This document shows positions 20,366-45,000 of a DNA stretch of 64,000 nucleotides, in pieces. Numbering within the stretch: the stretch's first letter is position 1; the number at the start of each line of letters is the position of its first letter. The translations under genes and the position numbers were made by a program. The DNA is from Balanoglossus misakiensis. Its lineage: Eukaryota; Hemichordata. Below the pieces are notes generated by a model. It saw nothing but the letters and a program-made list of their open reading frames with translations. It did no database searches and had not been told where the DNA came from. The stretch is from assembly GCA_040954595.2 (NCBI GenBank), contig CM082588.2, forward strand, positions 1,054,001 to 1,118,000. The letters run 5' to 3'.

Positions 20366-23300
20366 TTGCCAAATATTGGGGGCCGATAGTGTTACCACAA
20401 TCACGTGAATGCTTTCAGAGAAAACTCAGAATGTTTGTGATGACAAGAAATGTAACTGGAAGACGGTGATTTGTTGATAGTTTTGTCATTGATAAAAAAA
20501 ATGTACTTTGTAAGTTGCTTAATGTGCCGTGGGAATTTGTCAAACAGACTCCAGTGCACAGTAGACAGAAAAGAAATTCATCATCATGAAAATCTTGTTC
20601 CTTTCATTCACGGTCGGTATATAAATAGGTTGAACATTTGTTATTCCACACATTTCCACTGGCACTCTGAACAAACAAGCTAATTTGCCTTGAACTTGAC
20701 ATTAAAAGAGTTAATCTAAGCAGTGTATAAGCACGACAATCCTGTATTGTCCCTGGTGAACTTGTGCTAACAGTGTCAGTCCCACGTCAATGCACGCATT
20801 TACGCTGTTTGTTTCATATTTTTTCTCATCAAGATTCAAATATCGATTTCGATACTTAGCAATTGCGAATTATGTTCGTCTGGGTGACATGGAAGCATGT
20901 TTTTCTGAAAACAAGTGTGCTATTTTGAATCAGTAAGATCTGAGGAAATATGGGAATAATACTTGATGTAATCAAATGAAGAAATCAACAGATGGACGTG
21001 TTAATGTAAATTATAAGGAAAGTGGAGTGTGGCATTGTGGGATTGATCACGCAGACTGTTTTTTTTACTGGAATCTGGACACGAAGCAGATTTACAATTT
21101 AGAAAAGTCATCTAAACAGTCATGATGTGTATTTTGATGTTAAAACGGTGCAATTTCAGGATTCATACAGTACTTTATATTGAGAAGTTGTAGTCAGTAG
21201 CCACGCGCACATTCTCTATGATTGGTTTTAGTCACACTGTTATCACAAAACATAATGTTCCTTGATGGTAATACTTTTTGCACAATTTTAGTGATGTTAA
21301 TTTTTTTGTTTGACTATTTTAAACTTCAACTGAATGTACAAAACCACAACATTGAAACTGTTGTTTGTAGTTGGGACCCAGTGGTTATAAAAGATCATCT
21401 GTTTTGGACCATTTTTTTGTAGCGAGTGTCCCAGTTTGTGTGTAGAAACTAGCTGTGCGATTTTTCAGATGGAGTTTGGTGAGTTCTAATGAAATCCAAT
21501 ATGAGTACTGGGAAAAAATGTTCAAATACAAAAATATCTAATTCTGAAGGGCAGGTTACAAGAAAAACATTTTTAAATCGTGGCCTTAGTGTTGAAAAAT
21601 GTGGAAACTTGATTAAGTTTATTGAGAACATAACTGTTTACTTCAAGGTAAGATAGCCTTGACCACAAGTTGCCATGGTGACAAAATTATCAAGGTCGCC
21701 GTGTTTTGTGGTAGGTCAACCTGTCACATGTTTTGATGATACTGACAGTCGAATCTACCAGCCAGAACTCGATGGCCTTGGTTTGTCTCTGCTTCTGTTT
21801 TAAACACAGCCTTGACCCATATGGCACCGTTGAAATTACCCCTACATGGTCCACGTTGCTTCATAAAACACCTGAATAAAAAAACACATTATTAAGAGAT
21901 TTTCCATTCACTCTGAAATTAATCAAGTGAAGAAGAAAAGAATAACTTTTTTCTGTGCGAGTATAAGTCCCAGTTGAATGATTAAGCATGACCCGGTGAG
22001 GTCATTCTAGAGACAATTACCAACACTTGTTTTTGAACATTATAGCTGTGGTTTTGTATCATTCAGTTCAAACAAACCGGTTAGAGGGGCCTCAAAGATT
22101 GTTTTCCTTTTCAACTTTTTATGTGAATGTGTCTAAGTTGTATTCTTTGTTTTTGTTCACAATAAAGTTCCACTTCGGAAAAAAACGGTTGCTGGCTGTT
22201 GTGTGACTAGAGAGAGGTGTGATGATTGGAAGATTTCTTCCTTGCTATGTTGCTGTACTTTTGGTGTTACTTAAAGAAAATGGTGACAAAACTTCCCACC
22301 ATTTTGGTCTTGGTGTGCCTGAGGCTGTTCAAGTGCTATTAATACTATTTCTCGATCTTTTGTGCTGAATATGGCTTGGATATTCTAAGCACGCACGGTT
22401 ATTTAGATACATCGCTATGAATGATGGGTAATGGAAAGTCCACGTGTCTGTGCAAAGTTTCGAAAAGAGCGAACAGTGAATAAAATCTATTGTAATATTT
22501 CAGTTTTATTCCTGTTGCACAGAAGAACATTTCGTGAATACATTCTGAACGGTGTAACTTAGCCATACTATTGTAACTGCGTTTTTTGTATCAAATCCAA
22601 GAATATCATGGTTACTACAATTCTATTTTTTCTCATTGTCCCACTATAACTACCCTGTATCCCAGCTTCCCAAACGTGATTTGCACTATTGAAATATGAT
22701 AGACGCAGATATCGCACTTGCTGCAAACAAATACTATTTTTTTCCAGCCGTCAATACACTGATTGTCATTGGGTGCGACAAACGTTGCCACCGGAGAATG
22801 TTCTTTCAAGTACAGGGCTCTTGATTACTGTGTCATTGAAGAGAAATTTGCGTCAGTGGAATTGTCGTATCAAGTATAATATCAAAATAGACATGGCCTT
22901 GTACACGTTCGGTGAATTCGTGAGAAAGCTGAAGCTATGGTATACCTCGAGAAATCAGAGGTCAACACCCGACCTTCCAAGCAAGGACTCTCTATTGACC
23001 CGTATGTAGCTGGCGATTTTTTGTACCAAAATACAAGTAATTAGAAGAATAAAAAAACGGTTTAAGTTTGAAGAATTATGGGGAAGAAAATTGGCACCCA
23101 TGGTATCCAACTGCGGTGACGTGAGATAGAAAATGATGAAAAATAGACGAGGATGTAGCGAAAGCGTTTAGTAATTACTATCTCATTTATATAGATCAAA
23201 GTAATACACGAAAACAATGAAATTTATAAATCATCGCCGGGAAGCAAATTACAATCACAGTTATATTAATATTATAGATCACCAAAACGGAAAAAAGCTT

Positions 23301-25019
23301 ATGGATATTTCACACACTTTATCAATATACGTCCACTTTCATTTATGGTGAAAACTCGGGTTTAAAGTCAATCTACGTGAGTGACTACACAGCATGAACT
23401 TCGGTAAACTTGGACCAGGGGTCTTTCCACGATGGTCTAAGCTTACTTAAATGCGATTTCTATCGAATTATATGAGTGTGATAATTTCTCATGATTTCTG
23501 TTATGTGTATTTGAGTGTGTTTTATCTCGTTATTTGGGATTTAAGTTTGGGAGAGCAATTTATGTACTACAAATAATAACCTTGACATGGGCAATGCCCT
23601 CGTTGATTCCAAGAACGAGATTATTTTCCTAGTAACAACCAAAATCCTAAAAATAGAACTATCTTGAACTAAATCATATATTTGTAAATTTTGTTTGGGA
23701 GTATCATAGTCAACCACAGCCTTATTTCATGTTTTTTATATCAAACATCCTCTTGACTTCGACAGAATTCAATTCTGTGAGGGAAAAAACCTGTCATTTG
23801 TTCTGGGTAGTATTGCACCATCTGCTTGTGAGTTGATTGAAATCAAATCTAGTGGCTGGTCTTCTTCGTTGTTTCGTCCTATGGTGTTTCTGTCCTCGCC
23901 CAACAAAGGAATCGAGTATCGATCGGCCATGAAGATTCAGAAGAAGACAGCAAAAATGCGCGATTCAATCCTTCATCTTATTTTAACTGGATCGCGTCGG
24001 GCTGATGTTGTAGGATTTATGACAGCAGTTAACAGTCAGAATCAACGAATTTGCAAATGTCTATGATGTAACCTTTGTTAGTTGGATCTTACATTGCAGC
24101 TAGTAGTTTGGTCCTATAAGTTTGTGTCGAAACACTCTTGAAAAAGAACAAAGAAAGTGTGTGCGTTAACCATCTGACTTTTTCGGTCCTCAAATGTTTT
24201 ATTTTTTCGCCACAAAGTTTGGCCGCCTCTTTCATTTTAATTCAGAGTATTAGCAAATTTTTAACAGAGGTAAAAAAAACAACAACTGTATACTACAACG
24301 GGGTCAAGTTTTTCTAAAATTGGGAAGAGAAAATATAATCTTGGTCGGTAACTGCCAGACTAGACTGTCGAGGTCATGGTAAAAGGTTAACTTAACAAAA
24401 TCCCGACCTTAATGCGAATAAAATTTTACGATGAAAATTAAGTCAGAGTAATCTATAATTTGATACATTTCGCAAAAATATGTTGTGCAGTACGTTTGTG
24501 TCAAGTACAGGCCAACATTCGATAAAGAGGACAAAGAAATATAGCCATGAGTAATAATTTTTATAGATGCTGGCACACCCTTGTGTTGTCCTTCACTTTT
24601 CCGAGCCAGACAAGACTTAACATTGTTGAATCCAGCTGCGAGACACCGTGTGACCTCGTGTATGACTACAGCGCTTGCGCATACCAATCACCAAGCTCAT
24701 ATTGCAGCGCCTTGATAATTTCGTATTCCAGTGCTGCAGTAATAAGGTCTTAAAATCGCGAGCATCTGTTGATGAGGAAGTTTTCGCATTTTAAGAAAAT
24801 AATTGTAAGTGGAAAACTGTTACTTCTTGGACAGGAAACTTACTCTGAACACCACTGAAGAAAATAAACAAAATTTCATTTCTAGTATCTTAACAAGCCG
24901 GGTATTTACACAGTACAGTGATGTTGCTTTATTATCAATTTCTGTTTCTATATCTCATTTATTTCCCAAGCGTCCTTGCTCCTTTGATGAAATGTTCAAA
25001 AGCGTCCCAAACAAAAGAG

Positions 25020-25077
25020 CATCTGGGTGCGACTTTCGGCCTTCGGAAGTGTTCGGTCAACGTTCGGCATTTTAAAG
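25020..25077 (+). promoter_or_regulatory. DDX10 core promoter / 5'UTR region
   Basis: TATA-less sequence with four TTCGG pentamers and CGGAAGTG (25044-25051; ETS/GABP-like) just before the start codon. This composition is common for housekeeping genes. The exact start of transcription cannot be read. Confidence 0.45.
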
Positions 25078-37869
<12,792 letters not shown>

Positions 37870-37910
37870 TGACTTGGACATGAAAGAGAAACTGAACATT
37901 TTTGTATAGT

Positions 37911-38120
37911 TTCAAGTTGCATTGTTTCGTAGGAAGAATTCTTTTGTCTTGATTCAAGTTGCATTGTTTCGTAGGAAGAATTCTTTTGTATTGATTCAAG
38001 TTGCATTGTTTCGTAGGAAGAATTCTTTTGTATTGTTTCAAGTTGCATTGTTTCGTAGGAAGAATTCTTTTGTATTGATTCAAGTTGCATTGTTTCGTAG
38101 GAAGAATGCGTTCATCAGAT
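37911..38120. repeat. 42-bp minisatellite, five copies, in the DDX10 3'UTR
   Basis: Units starting TTCAAGTTGCATTGTTTCGT begin at 37911, 37953, 37995, 38037 and 38079, exactly 42 bp apart and almost identical except that the fifth diverges at its end. Because 42 is a multiple of 3, both strands stay open by chance. Confidence 0.95.
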
Positions 38121-38286
38121 TTCAGGCAGATACCCTTTGGACACATCCAACCCAAAAGCATATACACCTCAATATTCAATATGACGTACTATAAAGGTCA
38201 TGGATATTTTGAGAATGGATTTCTTATGAGGACTGACGTTACTTATCGTTATTGCTGATTTACATACATCTACTAGCAAACATATG

Positions 38287-38292
38287 AATAAA
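38287..38292 (+). terminator. DDX10 poly(A) signal AATAAA
   Basis: Canonical hexamer 418 bp past the stop, followed by TTTGTTTGCATTCTTGTGG, a suitable GU-rich downstream element. The satellite starts about 150 bp further on. Confidence 0.7.
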
Positions 38293-38444
38293 TTATCTGG
38301 AACTACATTTGTTTGCATTCTTGTGGTTTTTACCAGTGCGTGTGAAAATATGTGAGTCCATTCCCAAACCAATGTGTGGACATGTTGAATGACATAAATT
38401 GTCCTCTGACTCCCAAATTTCATGGCACTGATGGTATTAGTAAC

Positions 38445-39048
38445 TTTCTTCAATTTTTGACAAAAATCATGGGTTATATAGGTCATGAAAATCATCCAAA
38501 AATGACAATTTTTCGACTTCGCGAAATTTCAAAATTTCTTCATTTTTTGACGAAAATCATCCAAAAATGACAATTTTTCGACTTTGCGAATTTTCAAAAT
38601 TTCTTCACTTTTTGACAAAAATCATGGGTTATAGCTCATGAAAATCATCCAAAAATGACAATTTTTAAACTTTGCGAATTTTCAATATTTCTTCACTTTT
38701 TGACAAAAATCATGGGTTATAGCTCATGAAAATCATCCAGAAATGACAATTTTTCGACTTTGCGAATTTTCAAAATTTCTTCATATTTTGATTAAAACCA
38801 TGGGTTATAGCTCATGAAAATCATCCAAAAATGACAATTTTTCGACTTTGCGAATTTTCAAAATTTCTTCATTTTTTGACAAAAATCATGGGTTATAGCT
38901 CATGAAAATCATCCAAAAATGACAATTTTTAAACTTTGCGAATTTTCAATATATCTTCACTTTTTGACAAAAATCATGGGTTATAGCTCATGAAAATCAT
39001 CCAGAAATGACAATTTTTCGACTTTGCGAATTTTCAAAATTTCTTCAT
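38445..39048 (+). repeat. Satellite edge block: divergent 88-bp monomers, + orientation
   Basis: About seven monomers of a diverged form (CATTTTTTGAC in place of TGGTGGTTTTTCGAC, CCAAAAATGAC in place of CCAGAAATGTC). One monomer is shortened near 38545. A three-monomer (264 bp) unit is repeated: the AATTTTTAAACTTTGCG variant occurs at about 38659 and again 264 bp later. Diverged monomers at an array edge are typical of tandem satellites. Confidence 0.92.
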
Positions 39049-42000
39049 AACCCATGGTTTTTATCGAAAAACCACCAAATTTTGAAATTTCGCGAACTCG
39101 AAAAATTGACATTTCTGGAAGATTTTCATGAGCTATAACCCATGGTTTTTGTCGAAAAACCACCAAATTTTGAAATTTCGCGAACTCGAAAAATTGACAT
39201 TTCTGGATGATTTTCATGAGCTATAACCCATGGTTTTTGTCGAAAAACCACCAAATTTTGAAATTTCGCGAACTCGAAAAATTGACATTTCTGGATGATT
39301 TTCATGAGCTATAACCCATGGTTTTTGTCGAAAAACCACCAAATTTTGAAATTTCGCGAACTCGAAAAATTGACATTTCTGGATGATTTTCATGAGCTAT
39401 AACCCATGGTTTTTGTCGAAAAACCACCAAATTTTGAAATTTCGCGAACTCGAAAAATTGACATTTCTGGATGATTTTCATGAGCTATAACCCATGGTTT
39501 TCGTCGAATAACCACCAAATTTTGAAAATTCGCGAACTCGAAAAATTGACATTTCTGGATGATTTTCATGAGCTATAACCCATGGCTTTTGTCGAAAAAC
39601 CACCAAATTTTGAAAATTCGCGAACTCGAAAAATTGACATTTCTGGATGATTTTCATGAGCTATAACCCATGGTTTTTGTCGAAAAACCACCAAATTTTG
39701 AAATTTCGCGAAGTCGAAAAATTGACATTTCTGGATGATTTTCATGAGCTATAACCCATGGTTTTTGTCGAAAAACCACCAAATTTTGAAATTTCGCGAA
39801 GTCGAAAAATTGACATTTCTGGATGATTTTCATGAGCTATAACCCATGGTTTTTGTCGAAAAACCACCAAATTTTGAAATTTCGCGAAGTCGAAAAATTG
39901 ACATTTCTGGATGATTTTCATGAGCTATAACCCATGGTTTTTGTCGAAAAACCACCAAATTTTGAAATTTCGCGAACTCGAAAAATTGACATTTCTGGAT
40001 GATTTTCATGAGCTATAACCCATGGTTTTTGTCGAAAAACCACCAAATTTTGAAATTTCGCGAACTCGAAAAATTGACATTTCTGGATGATTTTCATGAG
40101 CTATAACCCATGGTTTTTGTCGAAAAACCACCAAATTTTGAAAATTCGCGAACTAAAAAGATTGACATTTCTGGATGATTTTCATGAGCTATAACCTATG
40201 GTTTTTGTCGAAAAACCACCAAATTTTGAAATTTCGCGAACTCGAAAAATTGACATTTCTGGATGATTTTCATGAGCTATAACCCATGGTTTTTGTCGAA
40301 TAACCACCAAATTTTGAAAATTCGCGAACTCGAAAAATTGACATTTCTGGATGATTTTCATGAGCTATAACCCATGGCTTTTGTCGAAAAACCACCAAAT
40401 TTTGAAAATTCGCGAACTCGAAAAATTGACATTTCTGGATGATTTTCATGAGCTATAACCCATGGTTTTTGTCGAAAAACCACCAAATTTTGAAATTTCG
40501 CGAAGTCGAAAAATTGACATTTCTGGATGATTTTCATGAGCTATAACCCATGGTTTTTGTCGAAAAACCACCAAATTTTGAAATTTCGCGAAGTCGAAAA
40601 ATTGACATTTCTGGATGATTTTCATGAGCTATAACCCATGGTTTTTGTCGAAAAACCACCAAATTTTGAAATTTCGCGAAGTCGAAAAATTGACATTTCT
40701 GGATGATTTTCATGAGCTATAACCCATGGTTTTTGTCGAAAAACCACCAAATTTTGAAATTTCGCGAACTCGAAAAATTGACATTTCTGGATGATTTTCA
40801 TGAGCTATAACCCATGGTTTTTGTCGAAAAACCACCAAATTTTGAAATTTCGCGAACTCGAAAAATTGACATTTCTGGATGATTTTCATGAGCTATAACC
40901 CATGGTTTTTGTCGAAAAACCACCAAATTTTGAAAATTCGCGAACTCAAAAAATTGACATTTCTGGATGATTTTCATGAGCTATAACCCATGGTTTTTGT
41001 CGAAAAACCACCAAATTTTGAAAATTCGCGAACTCGAAAAATTGACATTTCTGGATGATTTTCATGAGCTATAACCCATGGTTTTTGTCGAAAAACCACC
41101 AAATTTTGAAAATTCGCGAACTCGAAAAATTGACATTTCTGGATGATTTTCATGAGCTATAACCCATGGTTTTTGTCGAAAAACCACCAAATTTTGAAAT
41201 TTCGCGAAGTCGAAAAATTGACATTTCTGGATGATTTTCATGAGCTATAACCCATGGTTTTTGTCGAAAAACCACCAAATTTTGAAATTTCGCGAAGTCG
41301 AAAAATTGACATTTCTGGATGATTTTCATGAGCTATAACCCATGGTTTTTGTCGAAAAACCACCAAATTTTGAAATTTCGCGAAGTCGAAAAATTGACAT
41401 TTCTGGATGATTTTCATGAGCTATAACCCATGGTTTTTGTCGAAAAACCACCAAATTTTGAAATTTCGCGAAGTCGAAAAATTGACATTTCTGGATGATT
41501 TTCATGAGCTATAACCCATGGTTTTTGTCGAAAAACCACCAAATTTTGAAATTTCGCGAACTCGAAAAATTGACATTTCTGGATGATTTTCATGAGCTAT
41601 AACCCATGGTTTTTGTCGAAAAACCACCAAATTTTGAAATTTCGCGAACTCGAAAAATTGACATTTCTGGATGATTTTCATGAGCTATAACCCATGGTTT
41701 TTGTCGAAAAACCACCAAATTTTGAAATTTCGCGAACTCGAAAAATTGACATTTCTGGATGATTTTCATGAGCTATAACCCATGGTTTTTGTCGAAAAAC
41801 CACCAAATTTTGAAATTTCGCGAACTCGAAAAATTGACATTTCTGGATGATTTTCATGAGCTATAACCCATGGCTTTTGTCGAAAAACCACCAAATTTTG
41901 AAAATTCGCGAACTCGAAAAATTGACATTTCTGGATGATTTTCATGAGCTATAACCCATGGTTTTTGTCGAAAAACCACCAAATTTTGAAAATTCGCGAA

Positions 42001-45000
42001 CTCGAAAAATTGACATTTCTGGATGATTTTCATGAGCTATAACCCATGGTTTTTGTCGAAAAACCACCAAATTTTGAAAATTCGCGAAGTCGAAAAATTG
42101 ACATTTCTGGATGATTTTCATGAGCTATAACCCATGGTTTTTGTCGAAAAACCACCAAATTTTGAAATTTCGCGAAGTCGAAAAATTGACATTTCTGGAT
42201 GATTTTCATGAGCTATAACCCATGGTTTTTGTCGAAAAACCACCAAATTTTGAAATTTCGCGAAGTCGAAAAATTGACATTTCTGGATGATTTTCATGAG
42301 CTATAACCCATGGTTTTTGTCGAAAAACCACCAAATTTTGAAATTTCGCGAACTCGAAAAATTGACATTTCTGGATGATTTTCATGAGCTATAACCCATG
42401 GTTTTTGTCGAAAAACCACCAAATTTTGAAATTTCGCGAACTCGAAAAATTGACATTTCTGGATGATTTTCATGAGCTATAACCCATGGTTTTTGTCGAA
42501 AAACCACCAAATTTTGAAAATTCGCGAACTAAAAAATTGACATTTCTGGATGATTTTCATGAGCTATAACCCATGGTTTTTGTCGAAAAACCACCAAATT
42601 TTGAAAATTCGCGAACTCGAAAAATTGACATTTCTGGATGATTTTCATGAGCTATAACCCATGGTTTTTGTCGAAAAACCACCAAATTTTGAAATTTCGC
42701 GAAGTCGAAAAATTGACATTTCTGGATGATTTTCATGAGCTATAACCCATGGTTTTTGTCGAAAAACCACCAAATTTTGAAATTTCGCGAAGTCGAAAAA
42801 TTGACATTTCTGGATGATTTTCATGAGCTATAACCCATGGTTTTTGTCGAAAAACCACCAAATTTTGAAATTTCGCGAACTCGAAAAATTGACATTTCTG
42901 GATGATTTTCATGAGCTATAACCCATGGTTTTTGTCGAAAAACCACCAAATTTTGAAATTTCGCGAACTCGAAAAATTGACATTTCTGGATGATTTTCAT
43001 GAGCTATAACCCATGGTTTTTGTCGAAAAACCACCAAATTTTGAAATTTCGCGAACTCGAAAAATTGACATTTCTGGATGATTTTCATGAGCTATAACCC
43101 ATGGTTTTTGTCGAAAAACCACCAAATTTTGAAATTTCGCGAACTCGAAAAATTGACATTTCTGGATGATTTTCATGAGCTATAACCCATGGCTTTTGTC
43201 GAAAAACCACCAAATTTTGAAAATTCGCGAACTCGAAAAATTGACATTTCTGGATGATTTTCATGAGCTATAACCCATGGTTTTTGTCGAAAAACCACCA
43301 AATTTTGAAAATTCGCGAACTCGAAAAATTGACATTTCTGGATGATTTTCATGAGCTATAACCCATGGTTTTTGTCGAAAAACCACCAAATTTTGAAAAT
43401 TCGCGAAGTCGAAAAATTGACATTTCTGGATGATTTTCATGAGCTATAACCCATGGTTTTTGTCGAAAAACCACCAAATTTTGAAATTTCGCGAAGTCGA
43501 AAAATTGACATTTCTGGATGATTTTCATGAGCTATAACCCATGGTTTTTGTCGAAAAACCACCAAATTTTGAAATTTCGCGAAGTCGAAAAATTGACATT
43601 TCTGGATGATTTTCATGAGCTATAACCCATGGTTTTTGTCGAAAAACCACCAAATTTTGAAATTTCGCGAACTCGAAAAATTGACATTTCTGGATGATTT
43701 TCATGAGCTATAACCCATGGTTTTTGTCGAAAAACCACCAAATTTTGAAATTTCGCGAACTCGAAAAATTGACATTTCTGGATGATTTTCATGAGCTATA
43801 ACCCATGGTTTTTGTCGAAAAACCACCAAATTTTGAAAATTCGCGAACTCGAAAAATTGACATTTCTGGATGATTTTCATGAGCTATAACCCATGGTTTT
43901 TGTCGAAAAACCACCAAATTTTGAAAATTCGCGAACTCGAAAAATTGACATTTCTGGATGATTTTCATGAGCTATAACCCATGGTTTTTGTCGAAAAACC
44001 ACCAAATTTTGAAAATTCGCGAACTCGAAAAATTGACATTTCTGGATGATTTTCATGAGCTATAACCCATGGTTTTTGTCGAAAAACCACCAAATTTTGA
44101 AATTTCGCGAAGTCGAAAAATTGACATTTCTGGATGATTTTCATGAGCTATAACCCATGGTTTTTGTCGAAAAACCACCAAATTTTGAAATTTCGCGAAG
44201 TCGAAAAATTGACATTTCTGGATGATTTTCATGAGCTATAACCCATGGTTTTTGTCGAAAAACCACCAAATTTTGAAATTTCGCGAAGTCGAAAAATTGA
44301 CATTTCTGGATGATTTTCATGAGCTATAACCCATGGTTTTTGTCGAAAAACCACCAAATTTTGAAATTTCGCGAAGTCGAAAAATTGACATTTCTGGATG
44401 ATTTTCATGAGCTATAACCCATGGTTTTTGTCGAAAAACCACCAAATTTTGAAATTTCGCGAAGTCGAAAAATTGACATTTCTGGATGATTTTCATGAGC
44501 TATAACCCATGGTTTTTGTCGAAAAACCACCAAATTTTGAAATTTCGCGAAGTCGAAAAATTGACATTTCTGGATGATTTTCATGAGCTATAACCCATGG
44601 TTTTTGTCGAAAAACCACCAAATTTTGAAATTTCGCGAACTCGAAAAATTGACATTTCTGGATGATTTTCATGAGCTATAACCCATGGTTTTTGTCGAAA
44701 AACCACCAAATTTTGAAATTTCGCGAACTCGAAAAATTGACATTTCTGGATGATTTTCATGAGCTATAACCCATGGTTTTTGTCGAAAAACCACCAAATT
44801 TTGAAATTTCGCGAACTCGAAAAATTGACATTTCTGGATGATTTTCATGAGCTATAACCCATGGTTTTTGTCGAAAAACCACCAAATTTTGAAATTCGCG
44901 AACTCGAAAAATTGACATTTCTGGATGATTTTCATGAGCTATAACCCATGGTTTTTGTCGAAAAACCACCAAATTTTGAAAATTCGCGAACTCGAAAAAT

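Larger units (their letters stand above)
18911..25019. other. NR0B 3'UTR and intergenic region to DDX10
   Basis: No gene recognised. It contains poly(A) signals at 19030, 19241 and 22161, the SOX-like 21-bp repeat at 19550-19633 and a DR0 receptor motif at 20354-20365. Open frames near 22.7, 23.8 and 24.5 kb have no recognisable domain or clear splice context. Confidence 0.6.
37870..38310 (+). other. DDX10 3'UTR
   Basis: From the stop to about 20 bases past AATAAA (38287-38292). It contains the 42-bp minisatellite at 37911-38120. End position inferred. Confidence 0.65.

Noticed and set aside
22689-23009. 106-codon frame between NR0B and DDX10
   Set aside because: No family similarity recognised and no clear splice signals or poly(A) context. 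Length is compatible with chance in AT-rich DNA.
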